Positions 1 through 8,137 of a DNA stretch of 64,000 nucleotides are shown here, piece by piece. A program made the translations under genes and the position numbers. The stretch is taken from NCBI GenBank assembly GCA_905181865.1, contig CAJIZG010000004.1, positions 62,001 to 126,000 of the forward strand, read 5' to 3'. Source of the stretch: Urechidicola croceus. GTDB taxonomy: Bacteria > Bacteroidota > Bacteroidia > Flavobacteriales > Flavobacteriaceae. Position 1 is the stretch's first letter; each line of letters begins with the position of its first letter. The notes under the pieces are model-generated. The model was not told where the DNA came from, did no database searches, and saw only the letters and a list, made by a program, of their open reading frames with translations.

Positions 1-1378
1 CGTCCACAGCTAAACACGCTTCTTTTATAGCTTCTGTATATGTTGGATGTGCATGAGAACTTCGTGCAACATCTTCTGATGATGCTCTAAATTCCATGGC
101 AATAACTGCCTCTGCAATCATATCTGCAGCACGAGCACCGATTATATGCATTCCTAAAATTTCATCAGTATCTGCATGCGCCAATACCTTTACTTGACCA
201 TCTATATCCATACTTGCTCTTGCTCTTCCTAATGCACGCATTGGGAAACTTCCTGCTTTGTAATTTACACCGGCTTCTTTCAATTGCTCTTCTGTTTTAC
301 CAACAGAAGCAACTTCTGGCCATGTATAAACAACTCCAGGGATTAAATTATAATCAATATGAGGTTTCTGTCCTGCAATAATTTCAGCAGCCATACTACC
401 TTCTTCTTCCGCTTTATGTGCCAACATAACTCCTTTAATTACATCTCCAATTGCATAAATATTTGAAACATTGGTTTGTAAATGATCATTTGTTGCTATT
501 TGACCTCTTTCATTCATATTCACACCAGCATTTTCTAGACTTAATTTGTCTGTATATGGTCTTCGTCCAACAGAGACTAAACAGTAATCTCCTTCAAATG
601 TAATAGGGTTTCCCTTTTTATCATCTGCGGTAACAGTAATAGTACCTCCAGTATTTTCAACAGAAGTTACTTTATGACTCGTAAAGAATTTAATTCCTTG
701 CTTTTTTAAAGATTTTTGTAATTCTTTCGAAAGCATACCATCCATACCTGGAATAATCTTTGGCATAAATTCAACAATGGATACTTCTGAACCTAGTCGT
801 TTATAGACTTGACCTAATTCCAATCCAATAAATCCACCACCAATCACTACTAATTTTTTAGGAATTTCAGTTAAACTTAATGCTTCGGTACTTGTAATAA
901 CTCTCTTTTTATCAATAGTTATAAAAGGTAATGTAGAAGGTTTCGACCCTGTAGCAATAATAGTGTGCTTAGATGCTATGGTTTCAGATTTGTCGTCTGA
1001 TGTAATCGTAATATGAGTTGCATCTTTAAAACTTCCAAAACCTTGAAATACATCAATGTTGTTTTTGTCCATTAAAAAGTTAATGCCACCAGAAGTTTGA
1101 GAGACCACTTCGCTTTTACGATCAATCATTTGTTTGAAATTCACTTTCACATCTGAAGTTTCGATTCCATGTTTTTCAAAATGATTTACAGCATCGTGAT
1201 AATGGTGAGAAGAATCTAATAATGCTTTAGATGGGATACATCCAACATTTAAACAAGTTCCACCTAATGTGTTGTATTTTTCAATAATGGCTGTTTTTAA
1301 GCCTAACTGTGCACAGCGTATTGCTGCAACATAACCGCCAGGTCCAGAACCGATCACGGTTACATCATATGTACTCAT
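1..1378 (-). CDS. lpdA: Dihydrolipoyl dehydrogenase (E3), 3' end outside the window
   Basis: FAD-dependent E3 component that reoxidises dihydrolipoamide of the 2-oxoacid dehydrogenase and glycine cleavage complexes, making NADH in the cytoplasm. The translation begins MSTYDVTVIGSGPGGYVAA, an FAD-binding GxGxxG. The redox-active disulfide motif GGTCLNVGCIPSK follows, with Cys42 and Cys47. A second dinucleotide motif (VVIGGGFIGLELG) and the YAIGDV motif near the second FAD contact come next. The dimerisation domain is visible up to the C-terminal HAHPTYTEA segment, which carries the catalytic His-Glu pair. About 459 codons are present against a usual length near 465, so only a few codons are missing. 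The start is the only ATG in front of the nucleotide-binding fold. Confidence 0.97.
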   Translation of the reverse strand, partial: MSTYDVTVIGSGPGGYVAAIRCAQLGLKTAIIEKYNTLGGTCLNVGCIPSKALLDSSHHYHDAVNHFEKHGIETSDVKVNFKQMIDRKSEVVSQTSGGINFLMDKNNIDVFQGFGSFKDATHITITSDDKSETIASKHTIIATGSKPSTLPFITIDKKRVITSTEALSLTEIPKKLVVIGGGFIGLELGQVYKRLGSEVSIVEFMPKIIPGMDGMLSKELQKSLKKQGIKFFTSHKVTSVENTGGTITVTADDKKGNPITFEGDYCLVSVGRRPYTDKLSLENAGVNMNERGQIATNDHLQTNVSNIYAIGDVIKGVMLAHKAEEEGSMAAEIIAGQKPHIDYNLIPGVVYTWPEVASVGKTEEQLKEAGVNYKAGSFPMRALGRARASMDIDGQVKVLAHADTDEILGMHIIGARAADMIAEAVIAMEFRASSEDVARSSHAHPTYTEAIKEACLAVD

Positions 1379-1582
1379 AATTTTTGGTATAAAATGAACT
1401 GCAAATTTACTATAAATTATCAAGTATCCATTGAGAAAACAAGTAATATGAGCTGTCGGAGGTGTTACTTTTCTCGGAGGTCTACTAAATTGAAGAAATT
1501 TTTCTTTTTTTCTTAAGTTTTTATATTTCAAATAATGGATGACTAATAAGATTTGAGGTGAAAATAATCCAAACTAAAAAAA

Positions 1583-1619
1583 AGAAACCTTTGAACACTA
1601 AGAATATTCAAAGGTTTCT
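1583..1619 (-). terminator. Intrinsic terminator of the CAP lipoprotein gene
   Basis: Perfect 13-bp inverted repeat, AGAAACCTTTGAA (1583-1595) and its complement (1607-1619), with an 11-nt loop. On the minus strand the stem is followed by a T tract, so it ends transcripts of the gene at 1653-2156. Confidence 0.85.
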
Positions 1620-1652
1620 AATTGAAACTAGTCGTGGGGTTGATTAATATTA

Positions 1653-2156
1653 TTATCTTTTTATAAATATTTGTGTAAAATAGTTTCTTCCTTCAGTATC
1701 TTGTTTTGTAGAAATACCAAAGTCGGTGTATTCATTATTTTCAATATTTCCTCTATGTCCATCACTTTTTATCCAAGCTCTTACAACTGCCTTGGCAGTA
1801 TGATAACCGTAAGCTACGTTTTCACCAACTTTTTTAGCGGAAACTGATACCACTAATTTTTGATGTCTTAACCCAAAATTATCATGGCTAGGTTCTCCTT
1901 CAGAAATCATATAAGTAGTATGGTCAATAGCTTCTTTAGAAATAAGATTTAGTGTTTTAAGAGTTGTAAGCCCAATGGAATCTCTATGTTTGTTAATAAG
2001 GGTTATGATTTCAAATTCCATAGATGTATAGTTCAATGAAATATCATGGAAACTAACGTCACTATCTGAATAAATTCCATCTTCATCTGATGCACAAGAG
2101 AACAGGAATATACTTATTGTTAGAGTAAAAACTAAGTTAAGAATAGTAGGTTTCAT
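1653..2156 (-). CDS. CAP-domain (SCP/PR-1-like) lipoprotein
   Basis: A 167-aa secreted protein. Residues 1-20 form a signal peptide ending in a lipobox (FLFSC, Cys21) followed by acidic residues SDEDG. Residues about 45-167 match the CAP superfamily: a helix ending in HDNFGLRHQKL, then GENVAYGY and AWIKSDGHRGNI, which contribute the conserved His and Glu residues of the CAP cavity. Bacterial CAP proteins of this size have no generally established activity; several are secreted and some bind metals or lipids. The gene stands alone, with its own terminator, between lpdA and the M3 peptidase gene. The family is clear; the function is not. Confidence 0.85.
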   Translation of the reverse strand: MKPTILNLVFTLTISIFLFSCASDEDGIYSDSDVSFHDISLNYTSMEFEIITLINKHRDSIGLTTLKTLNLISKEAIDHTTYMISEGEPSHDNFGLRHQKLVVSVSAKKVGENVAYGYHTAKAVVRAWIKSDGHRGNIENNEYTDFGISTKQDTEGRNYFTQIFIKR

Positions 2157-2398
2157 ATTTATGGGGATTTATGGGGATTGAAATAATTCTACACTACAAT
2201 AGTATAACAAATAAGTTTCTCGGGCAAGAAAATAAGCTTAAATATTACCATTCATTACTAAAAAAATACTGTTTATTGTTTTTATTCTACCGTTTATTTG
2301 TATTTGGAGATTATAATTTTATTTTAAAATAGGTTAAAAATGGCACAGATTTTCTAACTAAATATTCGATTTGATCAAATTTCAGATTGAAAAAGTGC

Positions 2399-4426
2399 TT
2401 ATTTAAGCAATCCAGCTCGCTTTAAAAGTGCGTTTGAATTAGGTTCTTGTCCTCTAAATCGTTTGTAAAGTTCCATTGGGTTTTCTGTTCCTCCTTTGGA
2501 AAGAATATGATCTTTAAATTTTTGAGCAATAGTTTTATTGAAAATTCCGTTGGATTTAAAATAATCAAAAGCATCTGCATCTAAAACTTCAGCCCATTTA
2601 TAAGAATAGTATCCAGAAGAATACCCTCCTTGGAAAATGTGGGAAAATGCTGTACTCATACAATTTTCGTTAACAACAGGATATAAACTCGTATTTTGAA
2701 AGGAAGTGTCTTCAAATTCCTTCACAGATTTTATATTAGTGGGGTCTTGAGAGTGCCATTGCATATCTAATAATCCAAAACTCAATTGCCTTAAAGTGGT
2801 AATTCCTTCTAAGAAGTTAGAAGATTTAATGATTTTTTCAACCAATTCCATTGGAATTAGTTCATTGGTTTTGTAATGCTTGGCAAATAAATCTAAAGCT
2901 TCTTTTTCATAACACCAGTTTTCTAATATTTGACTTGGAAGTTCAACAAAATCCCAATGAACACTTGTTCCAGATATACTAGGATAGGTTGTGTTTGCCA
3001 ATATTCCGTGAAGCGCATGTCCAAATTCGTGAAATAACGTAGTAACTTCACTAAATGTTAGTAATGAAGGTTTTGTTTCTGTAGGTTTTGTAAAATTACA
3101 AACTATAGAAATATGCGGTCTTGAGTTTTCTGTATCTTTTTTCCATTGATCCTTGTATGAGGTCATCCAAGCACCGTTTCTTTTCCCTTTTCTAGGAAAG
3201 AAGTCGGCATAGAAAACAGCCATTAAGATCCCGCGACTATCGGTTACCTTATAGGTCATTACATCATAATGATACGTGTCAATGTTATTTATTGACTCAA
3301 ACTGTAGGTCAAATAATTTTTCAGCCACTAAAAAAACGCCATTCAAAACATTTTCTAATTGAAAATAAGGTTTCAATTCTTCTTCGTCTAAATCAAATAA
3401 TTCTTTTTTTAGTTTTTCAGAATAATAAGCCCCGTCCCACTTTTGAAGCTGTGGAACGCTCTCTTTTAAAGCGATTTTTTTTAATTGATTAAATTCTTGT
3501 TCAGCTGCAGGTTTGGCTTTGTCCAAGATATCGTTTAAAAAAGATAATACTTTTTTCGGATTTTCAGCCATACGTTCTTCCAAAACAAAATCTGAATGTG
3601 ATTTATATCCAAGTAAATTTGCTCTTTCAAATCGTAGGTTTACAATTTCTAAGAGTACCGATTGATTGTCGAATTTATTATTTTGAAAAGATCTTGCTCC
3701 AAATGCAAGAGCCACTTTCTTTCTTAACTCTCTATCATCAATATATGTCATAAACGGAACATAACTAGGATAGTCTAAAGTAAATACCCAGCCCTTTTTA
3801 TCTCTTTGCTTCGCAGTGAGAGACGCGGCTTCTTTAGCGCCTTCGGGTAGTCCGCTTAAGGCACTTTCATTCTCTATGTGTAATTCAAAATCATTCGTTT
3901 CCGCCAAGATATTTTCACCAAACTTTAGTGATAATTTCGATAATTTGGAATCGATAGATCTCAGTTTTTCTTTATTACTTTCGTTTAAATTAGCGCCATT
4001 TCTAACAAACATTTTATATTGATTGTTCAATAAGGTCTGTTGTTCTTGAGTTAAATCCAATGATTTTTTTTGTTCGTAAACTGTTTTAACACGTTTATAA
4101 AGTTCTTTATTTAGTCTAATGTCATTGGCAAATTCTGTAAGCAAAGGAGATACTTCTTGTGCAATTTTTTGAAGTTCGTCTGAAGTTTCAGCAGAATTTA
4201 AATTAAAAAAGACACTGGTAATTCTTTTTAGTTGCATGCCACTAAACTCTAATTGTTCAATGGTATTGCTAAAAGTTGGTTGCTCTTTTGAATTTGTTAT
4301 TAATTCAATTTCGTCCTTTGATAATGCTATAGCACTTATAATTGCCGGTTCAAAATGCTCGTTTTTAATTTTAGAAAATGGTGCAGTTGCGTATGGTGTA
4401 TCGAAAGTAGTTAAAAGTGGATTCAT
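2399..4426 (-). CDS. dcp: M3-family zinc oligopeptidase (peptidyl-dipeptidase Dcp / oligopeptidase A type)
   Basis: A 675-aa thermolysin-like metallopeptidase that degrades short peptides, probably in the cytoplasm since no signal peptide is visible. The N terminus (MNPLLTTFDTPYATAPF) is typical of Dcp/PrlC proteins, and residues 1-210 are the helical lid. The zinc site is HEFGH at residues 466-470, followed by ALHG and about 25 residues later by the conserved ENW segment that supplies the third ligand. The C-terminal GGYSSGYYSYKWAEVLDADAF stretch holds the substrate-binding Tyr and Gly residues. It lies 123 bp downstream of purE on the same strand and may be read through from purKE. The symbol is by family; Dcp and PrlC types were not distinguished further. 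Confidence 0.92.
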   Translation of the reverse strand: MNPLLTTFDTPYATAPFSKIKNEHFEPAIISAIALSKDEIELITNSKEQPTFSNTIEQLEFSGMQLKRITSVFFNLNSAETSDELQKIAQEVSPLLTEFANDIRLNKELYKRVKTVYEQKKSLDLTQEQQTLLNNQYKMFVRNGANLNESNKEKLRSIDSKLSKLSLKFGENILAETNDFELHIENESALSGLPEGAKEAASLTAKQRDKKGWVFTLDYPSYVPFMTYIDDRELRKKVALAFGARSFQNNKFDNQSVLLEIVNLRFERANLLGYKSHSDFVLEERMAENPKKVLSFLNDILDKAKPAAEQEFNQLKKIALKESVPQLQKWDGAYYSEKLKKELFDLDEEELKPYFQLENVLNGVFLVAEKLFDLQFESINNIDTYHYDVMTYKVTDSRGILMAVFYADFFPRKGKRNGAWMTSYKDQWKKDTENSRPHISIVCNFTKPTETKPSLLTFSEVTTLFHEFGHALHGILANTTYPSISGTSVHWDFVELPSQILENWCYEKEALDLFAKHYKTNELIPMELVEKIIKSSNFLEGITTLRQLSFGLLDMQWHSQDPTNIKSVKEFEDTSFQNTSLYPVVNENCMSTAFSHIFQGGYSSGYYSYKWAEVLDADAFDYFKSNGIFNKTIAQKFKDHILSKGGTENPMELYKRFRGQEPNSNALLKRAGLLK

Positions 4427-4549
4427 AAAATTAATTTTAAAGAACTTAGGTTATATAAATTATTAGGGATGCAATCAGTAGATCACTTATTAGAGCTGAT
4501 TTTTTAATAGGGAAACTGATAAAACTGTAAAAGGTATAAAATGGAAAAC

Positions 4550-5035
4550 TTAGCTTTTCATTTCTTCTGAAGCTTTGTTTACTTTTACTTTAAGGCTTTC
4601 TTTGTAAAATAAGATTTTATCTAAAACACATTTGTCCGAAACACCTATGATTTGAGCTGCTAAAATTCCAGCATTGGTTGCTCCATCTAAAGCGACAGTC
4701 GCTACAGGCACTCCGGATGGCATTTGTAAGATAGACAACACAGAATCCCATCCATCAATAGAATTTCTAGATTTTACGGGAACTCCAATAACTGGTAATG
4801 GACTCATTGAAGCCACCATACCAGGTAAATGTGCTGCACCTCCTGCGCCAGCAATAATTACCGAAATTCCAAGGGTGTGAGCGTTTTTCGCATAATCAAA
4901 TAACTTTTCTGGGGTACGATGTGCAGAAACAATATCTACCTCAGTTTCAATATCAAAACTTTGTAAAACATCTATTGCTCCTTGCATAACTGGAAGGTCT
5001 GAACTACTCCCCATAATGATTCCTACTTTTGCCAT
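4550..5035 (-). CDS. purE: N5-carboxyaminoimidazole ribonucleotide mutase (PurE class I)
   Basis: A 161-aa enzyme of de novo purine synthesis that converts N5-CAIR to CAIR. The phosphate-binding motif GSSSDLPVM lies at residues 9-17. The catalytic region SAHRTPEKLFDYA with the active-site His follows, then GAGGAAHLPGMVAS and PVIGVPVKS, all typical of class I PurE. The length is normal. It begins 9 bp after the purK stop, so the pair is co-transcribed. PurK supplies the unstable N5-CAIR substrate, and the adjacency supports the class I assignment. Confidence 0.97.
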   Translation of the reverse strand: MAKVGIIMGSSSDLPVMQGAIDVLQSFDIETEVDIVSAHRTPEKLFDYAKNAHTLGISVIIAGAGGAAHLPGMVASMSPLPVIGVPVKSRNSIDGWDSVLSILQMPSGVPVATVALDGATNAGILAAQIIGVSDKCVLDKILFYKESLKVKVNKASEEMKS

Positions 5036-5044
5036 GATCTGTAT

Positions 5045-6202
5045 TTATTTGCTTATTACTTTAATTGTCTTTTTTACTTTTTCAGCAATGATTCTCGCTT
5101 CGTTTATATCGTTGTTAACGATTGTTACATGCCCCATTTTCCGAAATGGTCGTGTTTCCTTTTTGCCATATATGTGCGGTGTTACACCATCTATACTTAG
5201 AATTTCTTCTATGTTTTTATAAACTACATCGCCACTATATCCTTCTTCACCGACTAGATTAACCATAATCCCTGCAACTTTACTGTCTGTATTACCCAAT
5301 GGTAAATTTAAAATAGTTCTTACATGTTGTTCAAATTGACTGGTATAAGAAGCTTCAATGCTATAATGTCCGCTATTATGAGTTCTTGGAGCAACTTCAT
5401 TTACTATGATTTCATCATTTTGTGTTTGAAATAACTCAACAGCAAGTAATCCCACATGTTCGATTGCTGCAGCAGTTTTAAGGGCTATTTCTTGCGCGTT
5501 TAAAGCAATGTCTTTTGCAATACGTGCCGGACAAATTACATACTCTACTTGATTCGCTTCTGGGTGAAATTCCATTTCAACCACAGGATATGTTTTAATT
5601 TCACCATCATTATTTCTGGCAACAATGACTGCCAATTCATTTTTGAACGGAATTAAATCTTCAGCAATACATTCCGTATTAGGCAAAGATTGAAGATCTG
5701 TAATAGACTTTACTACTTTTACTCCGGTACCATCGTAGCCAAATTGGGTAGCTTTCCATACAAATGGAAATGAAATCCCACCGCTGTTTGCCAAGTCCAA
5801 TAAATCTGTTATATTTTTAAATACTTTAAAAGGAGCCGTTGGGATACTATGATCTTTGAAAAATTGTTTTTGAACCGCCTTGTTTTGAATAATTCGTAAT
5901 GTGCTGGAGGAGGGATACACTTTTTTCCCTAATTTTTCAAGAGCCTCTAATGCATCAACATTCACATGCTCTATTTCTATCGTTAATACATCTACCAATT
6001 GACCAAAATTATAGACATCGTTGAAATTCATTAAATCGCCTATGTGAAATTCATTACAAATTTGAGCACAAGGTGCTTCCAAAGAATTGTCTAAAATTAA
6101 GGTATAAATGTCGAATTTATGCGTTTCCGCAAGTAGCATTTTTCCCAGTTGACCGCCACCAAGAATGCCTAATTTAAAATTTGAAGAAAAATAATTTTTC
6201 AC
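5045..6202 (-). CDS. purK: N5-carboxyaminoimidazole ribonucleotide synthetase
   Basis: A 385-aa ATP-grasp enzyme that carboxylates AIR with bicarbonate and ATP to give N5-CAIR. The N-terminal pre-ATP-grasp fold shows LGILGGGQLGKML at residues 12-24. The ATP-grasp core includes PFVWKATQFGYDGTGVKVV, ECIAEDLIPFKNELAVIVAR and the metal-binding stretch ELFQTQNDEIIVNEVAPRTHNSGHY. It is the first gene of a purK-purE unit. A TATTTTTG element lies at 6221-6228 on the minus strand, about 20 bp before the ATG, consistent with a short leader. Confidence 0.97.
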   Translation of the reverse strand: MKNYFSSNFKLGILGGGQLGKMLLAETHKFDIYTLILDNSLEAPCAQICNEFHIGDLMNFNDVYNFGQLVDVLTIEIEHVNVDALEALEKLGKKVYPSSSTLRIIQNKAVQKQFFKDHSIPTAPFKVFKNITDLLDLANSGGISFPFVWKATQFGYDGTGVKVVKSITDLQSLPNTECIAEDLIPFKNELAVIVARNNDGEIKTYPVVEMEFHPEANQVEYVICPARIAKDIALNAQEIALKTAAAIEHVGLLAVELFQTQNDEIIVNEVAPRTHNSGHYSIEASYTSQFEQHVRTILNLPLGNTDSKVAGIMVNLVGEEGYSGDVVYKNIEEILSIDGVTPHIYGKKETRPFRKMGHVTIVNNDINEARIIAEKVKKTIKVISK

Positions 6203-6220
6203 CTATTAAATTGTTTCGCA

Positions 6221-6228
6221 CAAAAATA
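6221..6228 (-). promoter_or_regulatory. Candidate -7 element of the purK promoter
   Basis: TATTTTTG on the minus strand matches TAnnTTTG of the Bacteroidota primary sigma factor and would start RNA roughly 15 bp before purK. No clear TTTG -33 box is seen at the usual distance. Confidence 0.5.
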
Positions 6229-6250
6229 ACAATACGAAAGTAAATAGGGA

Positions 6251-6661
6251 TTAAAAATTACGGATATTTAATATAGAACTATTTGGTTGTGTTACTTTAA
6301 ATTCACAAACAGAATCTGTTACGCCAGCGGTTTGCGAAGATCCATCTAAAATGCTATACTCATTGTTGTCACATGGGCAAACAAGTTTGATGTTATTTAG
6401 AATACTTAGTTTTTCAGCGCAAAAAGTATTACTGGGGCACTCTCTTCCAAATACCTTAAAGGTAGTGCCGAAGTTATAAATAACTAAACCCTTTATTCCA
6501 CCATTGGCATAAGCCCATCCCCCTGGAACTTGAATATCAATAAATTCAGGGTTAGCGAGATTAACCGTAACAGGGTTAATGATATCACAAAAATTGTTTG
6601 GATCATCACTTTCGCAACCTAAGCATAAGATTAATCCAATTAGAATGAGGTATTTTTTCAC
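6251..6661 (-). CDS. Rieske-like lipoprotein lacking both histidine ligands
   Basis: A 136-aa protein with a lipoprotein signal peptide (LILCLGC, Cys16). The second half resembles a Rieske ferredoxin fold. A first cysteine loop (RECPS, Cys75) is followed 20 residues later by CPCDNNEYSILDG (Cys95, Cys97). This is the place and spacing of C-x-H...C-x2-H in Rieske proteins, whose second loop reads CPCHGSxFD. Ser77 and Asp98 stand where the two iron-binding histidines should be, so a normal [2Fe-2S] cluster is unlikely. Cys81 and Cys97 could form the disulfide known from bc1-type Rieske proteins. It lies upstream of purK on the same strand with a 48-bp gap. The function is unknown; the fold call is an inference from motif spacing. 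Confidence 0.6.
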   Translation of the reverse strand: MKKYLILIGLILCLGCESDDPNNFCDIINPVTVNLANPEFIDIQVPGGWAYANGGIKGLVIYNFGTTFKVFGRECPSNTFCAEKLSILNNIKLVCPCDNNEYSILDGSSQTAGVTDSVCEFKVTQPNSSILNIRNF

Positions 6662-6711
6662 GTATTTTTTTGAATGCTAATTTAAATCGTCGGCAATTTA
6701 CAATTATTTTG

Positions 6712-6719
6712 TACATTTG
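6712..6719 (+). promoter_or_regulatory. Candidate -7 element of the greA promoter
   Basis: TACATTTG matches TAnnTTTG. It lies 81 bp upstream of the greA ATG and just before a hairpin-plus-T tract in the leader. No good TTTG -33 box is present at 19-21 bp. Confidence 0.6.
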
Positions 6720-6747
6720 TACTGTACTATTTAATTAAAGGTATAGG

Positions 6748-6779
6748 TCTCAGACTCATTGTTAGTTTTGAGATTTTTT
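6748..6779 (+). promoter_or_regulatory. Terminator-like hairpin in the greA leader
   Basis: The arms TCTCAGA (6748-6754) and TTTGAGA (6767-6773) pair with one G-U, enclose a 12-nt loop and are followed directly by TTTTTT. It sits between the promoter element and the greA start. The stem is short, so premature termination here is plausible but unproven. Confidence 0.35.
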
Positions 6780-6799
6780 GTTTATTAAAACGTCAAGTT

Positions 6800-7273
6800 A
6801 TGAGCGATATTTCATATTACACGCCAGAAGGATTTAAGAAATTAAAGGAAGAATTAGAGCATTTAGAAAATTTTGAAAGACCTAGGGTCTCTCAAGAAAT
6901 AGGAGATGCTAGAGATAAGGGAGATTTAAGTGAAAATGCAGAATATCATGCTGCGAAAGAAGAGCAGTCATTGCTAGAGTTGAAAATTGCTAAATTAAAG
7001 CAAGTATTTTCTAACGCTAGAATTATTGATGAATCTCAACTAGATAATTCTAAGGTTTTAATTCTGTCAAAAGTGAAAATTAGAAATACGACCAATAAAA
7101 TGGAATTTAATTATACGTTGGTAGCTGATTCGGAATCGGATTTGAAAAAAGGAAAGATATCCGTGAACTCTCCAATAGGTAAGGGGTTATTAGGCACGGT
7201 AGTAGGTGATATTGCTGAAATTCAAGTTCCTAATGGAATTATGAAATTTAAAATCATTGAAATTTCTAGATAA
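6800..7273 (+). CDS. greA: Transcription elongation factor GreA
   Basis: A 157-aa factor that binds RNA polymerase through the secondary channel and stimulates cleavage of backtracked RNA. Residues 1-75 form the antiparallel coiled coil. The tip motif GDLSENAEYHAAKEEQ (residues 41-56) carries the acidic Asp42 and Glu45 that chelate the catalytic magnesium. Residues 80-157 are the FKBP-like C-terminal domain, including SPIGKGLLG. The length is the family norm. The TAA stop overlaps the ATG of the HIT gene by one base (TAATG), indicating translational coupling. The roughly 80-nt leader contains a possible terminator hairpin. Confidence 0.98.
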   Translation: MSDISYYTPEGFKKLKEELEHLENFERPRVSQEIGDARDKGDLSENAEYHAAKEEQSLLELKIAKLKQVFSNARIIDESQLDNSKVLILSKVKIRNTTNKMEFNYTLVADSESDLKKGKISVNSPIGKGLLGTVVGDIAEIQVPNGIMKFKIIEISR

Positions 7274-7665
7274 TGACTTCTATTTTTACAAAAATAATTA
7301 ACGGTGAAATTCCCTGTCATAAGGTGGCAGAAAATGAAGATTTTATTGCTTTTTTGGATGTAAATCCGAATGCTGTTGGACATACCTTGGTAGTTCCAAA
7401 ACAAGAGGTAGATAAATTATTTGACTTAGATAAGAATACGTATGCTGGTTTGATGGAATTCTCTAGATCTTTAGCGATTGCCCTTGAAAAGGCAGTTCCT
7501 TGTGAGCGCATTGGAATGTCTGTTATTGGTTTAGAAGTGCCGCATGTTCATATTCATTTGATTCCGCTGAATGCCATGGCCGATATTCAATTTCAGAAAA
7601 AAGTTTCTTTAAGCAAAGAAGAATTCGAACGAGTTGCAAAGTCAATCTCAGCACATTTGTCTTAA
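7273..7665 (+). CDS. HIT-family nucleotide hydrolase
   Basis: A 130-aa histidine-triad protein, a cytoplasmic nucleoside-phosphoramidate hydrolase of the Hint type. The triad HVHIHL has His91, His93 and His95, of which His93 would be the nucleophile. The N-terminal SIFTKIINGEIPCHKV and the GHTLVVPK strand are typical. Its start codon overlaps the greA stop, and greA-HIT pairs are usual in this family of bacteria. The substrate is not identifiable from sequence. Confidence 0.95.
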   Translation: MTSIFTKIINGEIPCHKVAENEDFIAFLDVNPNAVGHTLVVPKQEVDKLFDLDKNTYAGLMEFSRSLAIALEKAVPCERIGMSVIGLEVPHVHIHLIPLNAMADIQFQKKVSLSKEEFERVAKSISAHLS

Positions 7666-7708
7666 CTTTATAGGATAGAACTATTTATTTCTATGTCCGC
7701 TTCGGACT

Positions 7709-8042
7709 CTAACAGGCCATTGCTAAATTTTTGTCGAGTCGAGTGGCTTCTAAGAAAGATCGATGCACTTCGGCATGATTAAGGGCATAAGTCAATCGTA
7801 ATCCTTGATTGAAAAAGGCTTGGGCTCTTTTTTTGTTACTCACAGTGTTAGGGTATCGAATAAGAGATAGTTTGTCTTGTCGTATCAACTTCAGAAAGAA
7901 AAAAGTTTGTAGACGAACATTTAACAATGTTTAAGAGAACTATTTGAGATCTTATGTCACTTTTAAAAAATAAACTAAAAGAGAGGTACATGAAAAGGGT
8001 GGGAGTAAACGTTAGTAAAACTAAACTGAATTTTAACTTCAT
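7709..8042 (-). pseudogene. Remnant of a secreted TPR protein
   Basis: Two separate reading frames carry parts of one gene. From 8042 down, MKLKFSLVLLTF begins a typical signal peptide. In another frame at about 7860-7709, QAFFNQGLRLTYALNHAE followed by VHRSFLEATRLD resembles the first TPR of large secreted flavobacterial TPR proteins, in which AFNHAEAHRSF-like segments are common. The frame ends after LAMAC, where intact homologues continue for several hundred residues. The signal peptide and the TPR are joined by a short frame-shifted stretch, so there is an internal deletion or frameshift as well as loss of the 3' part. No insertion element is visible at the break. Confidence 0.65.
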
Positions 8043-8137
8043 ACACTTGAATTTGATTAGAATAAGTATATTCGTCTTATCATTCAAGTAAAGATATTAA
8101 AAATTCGATACGCTATTGTTTATGAGTGCTAAATGTT

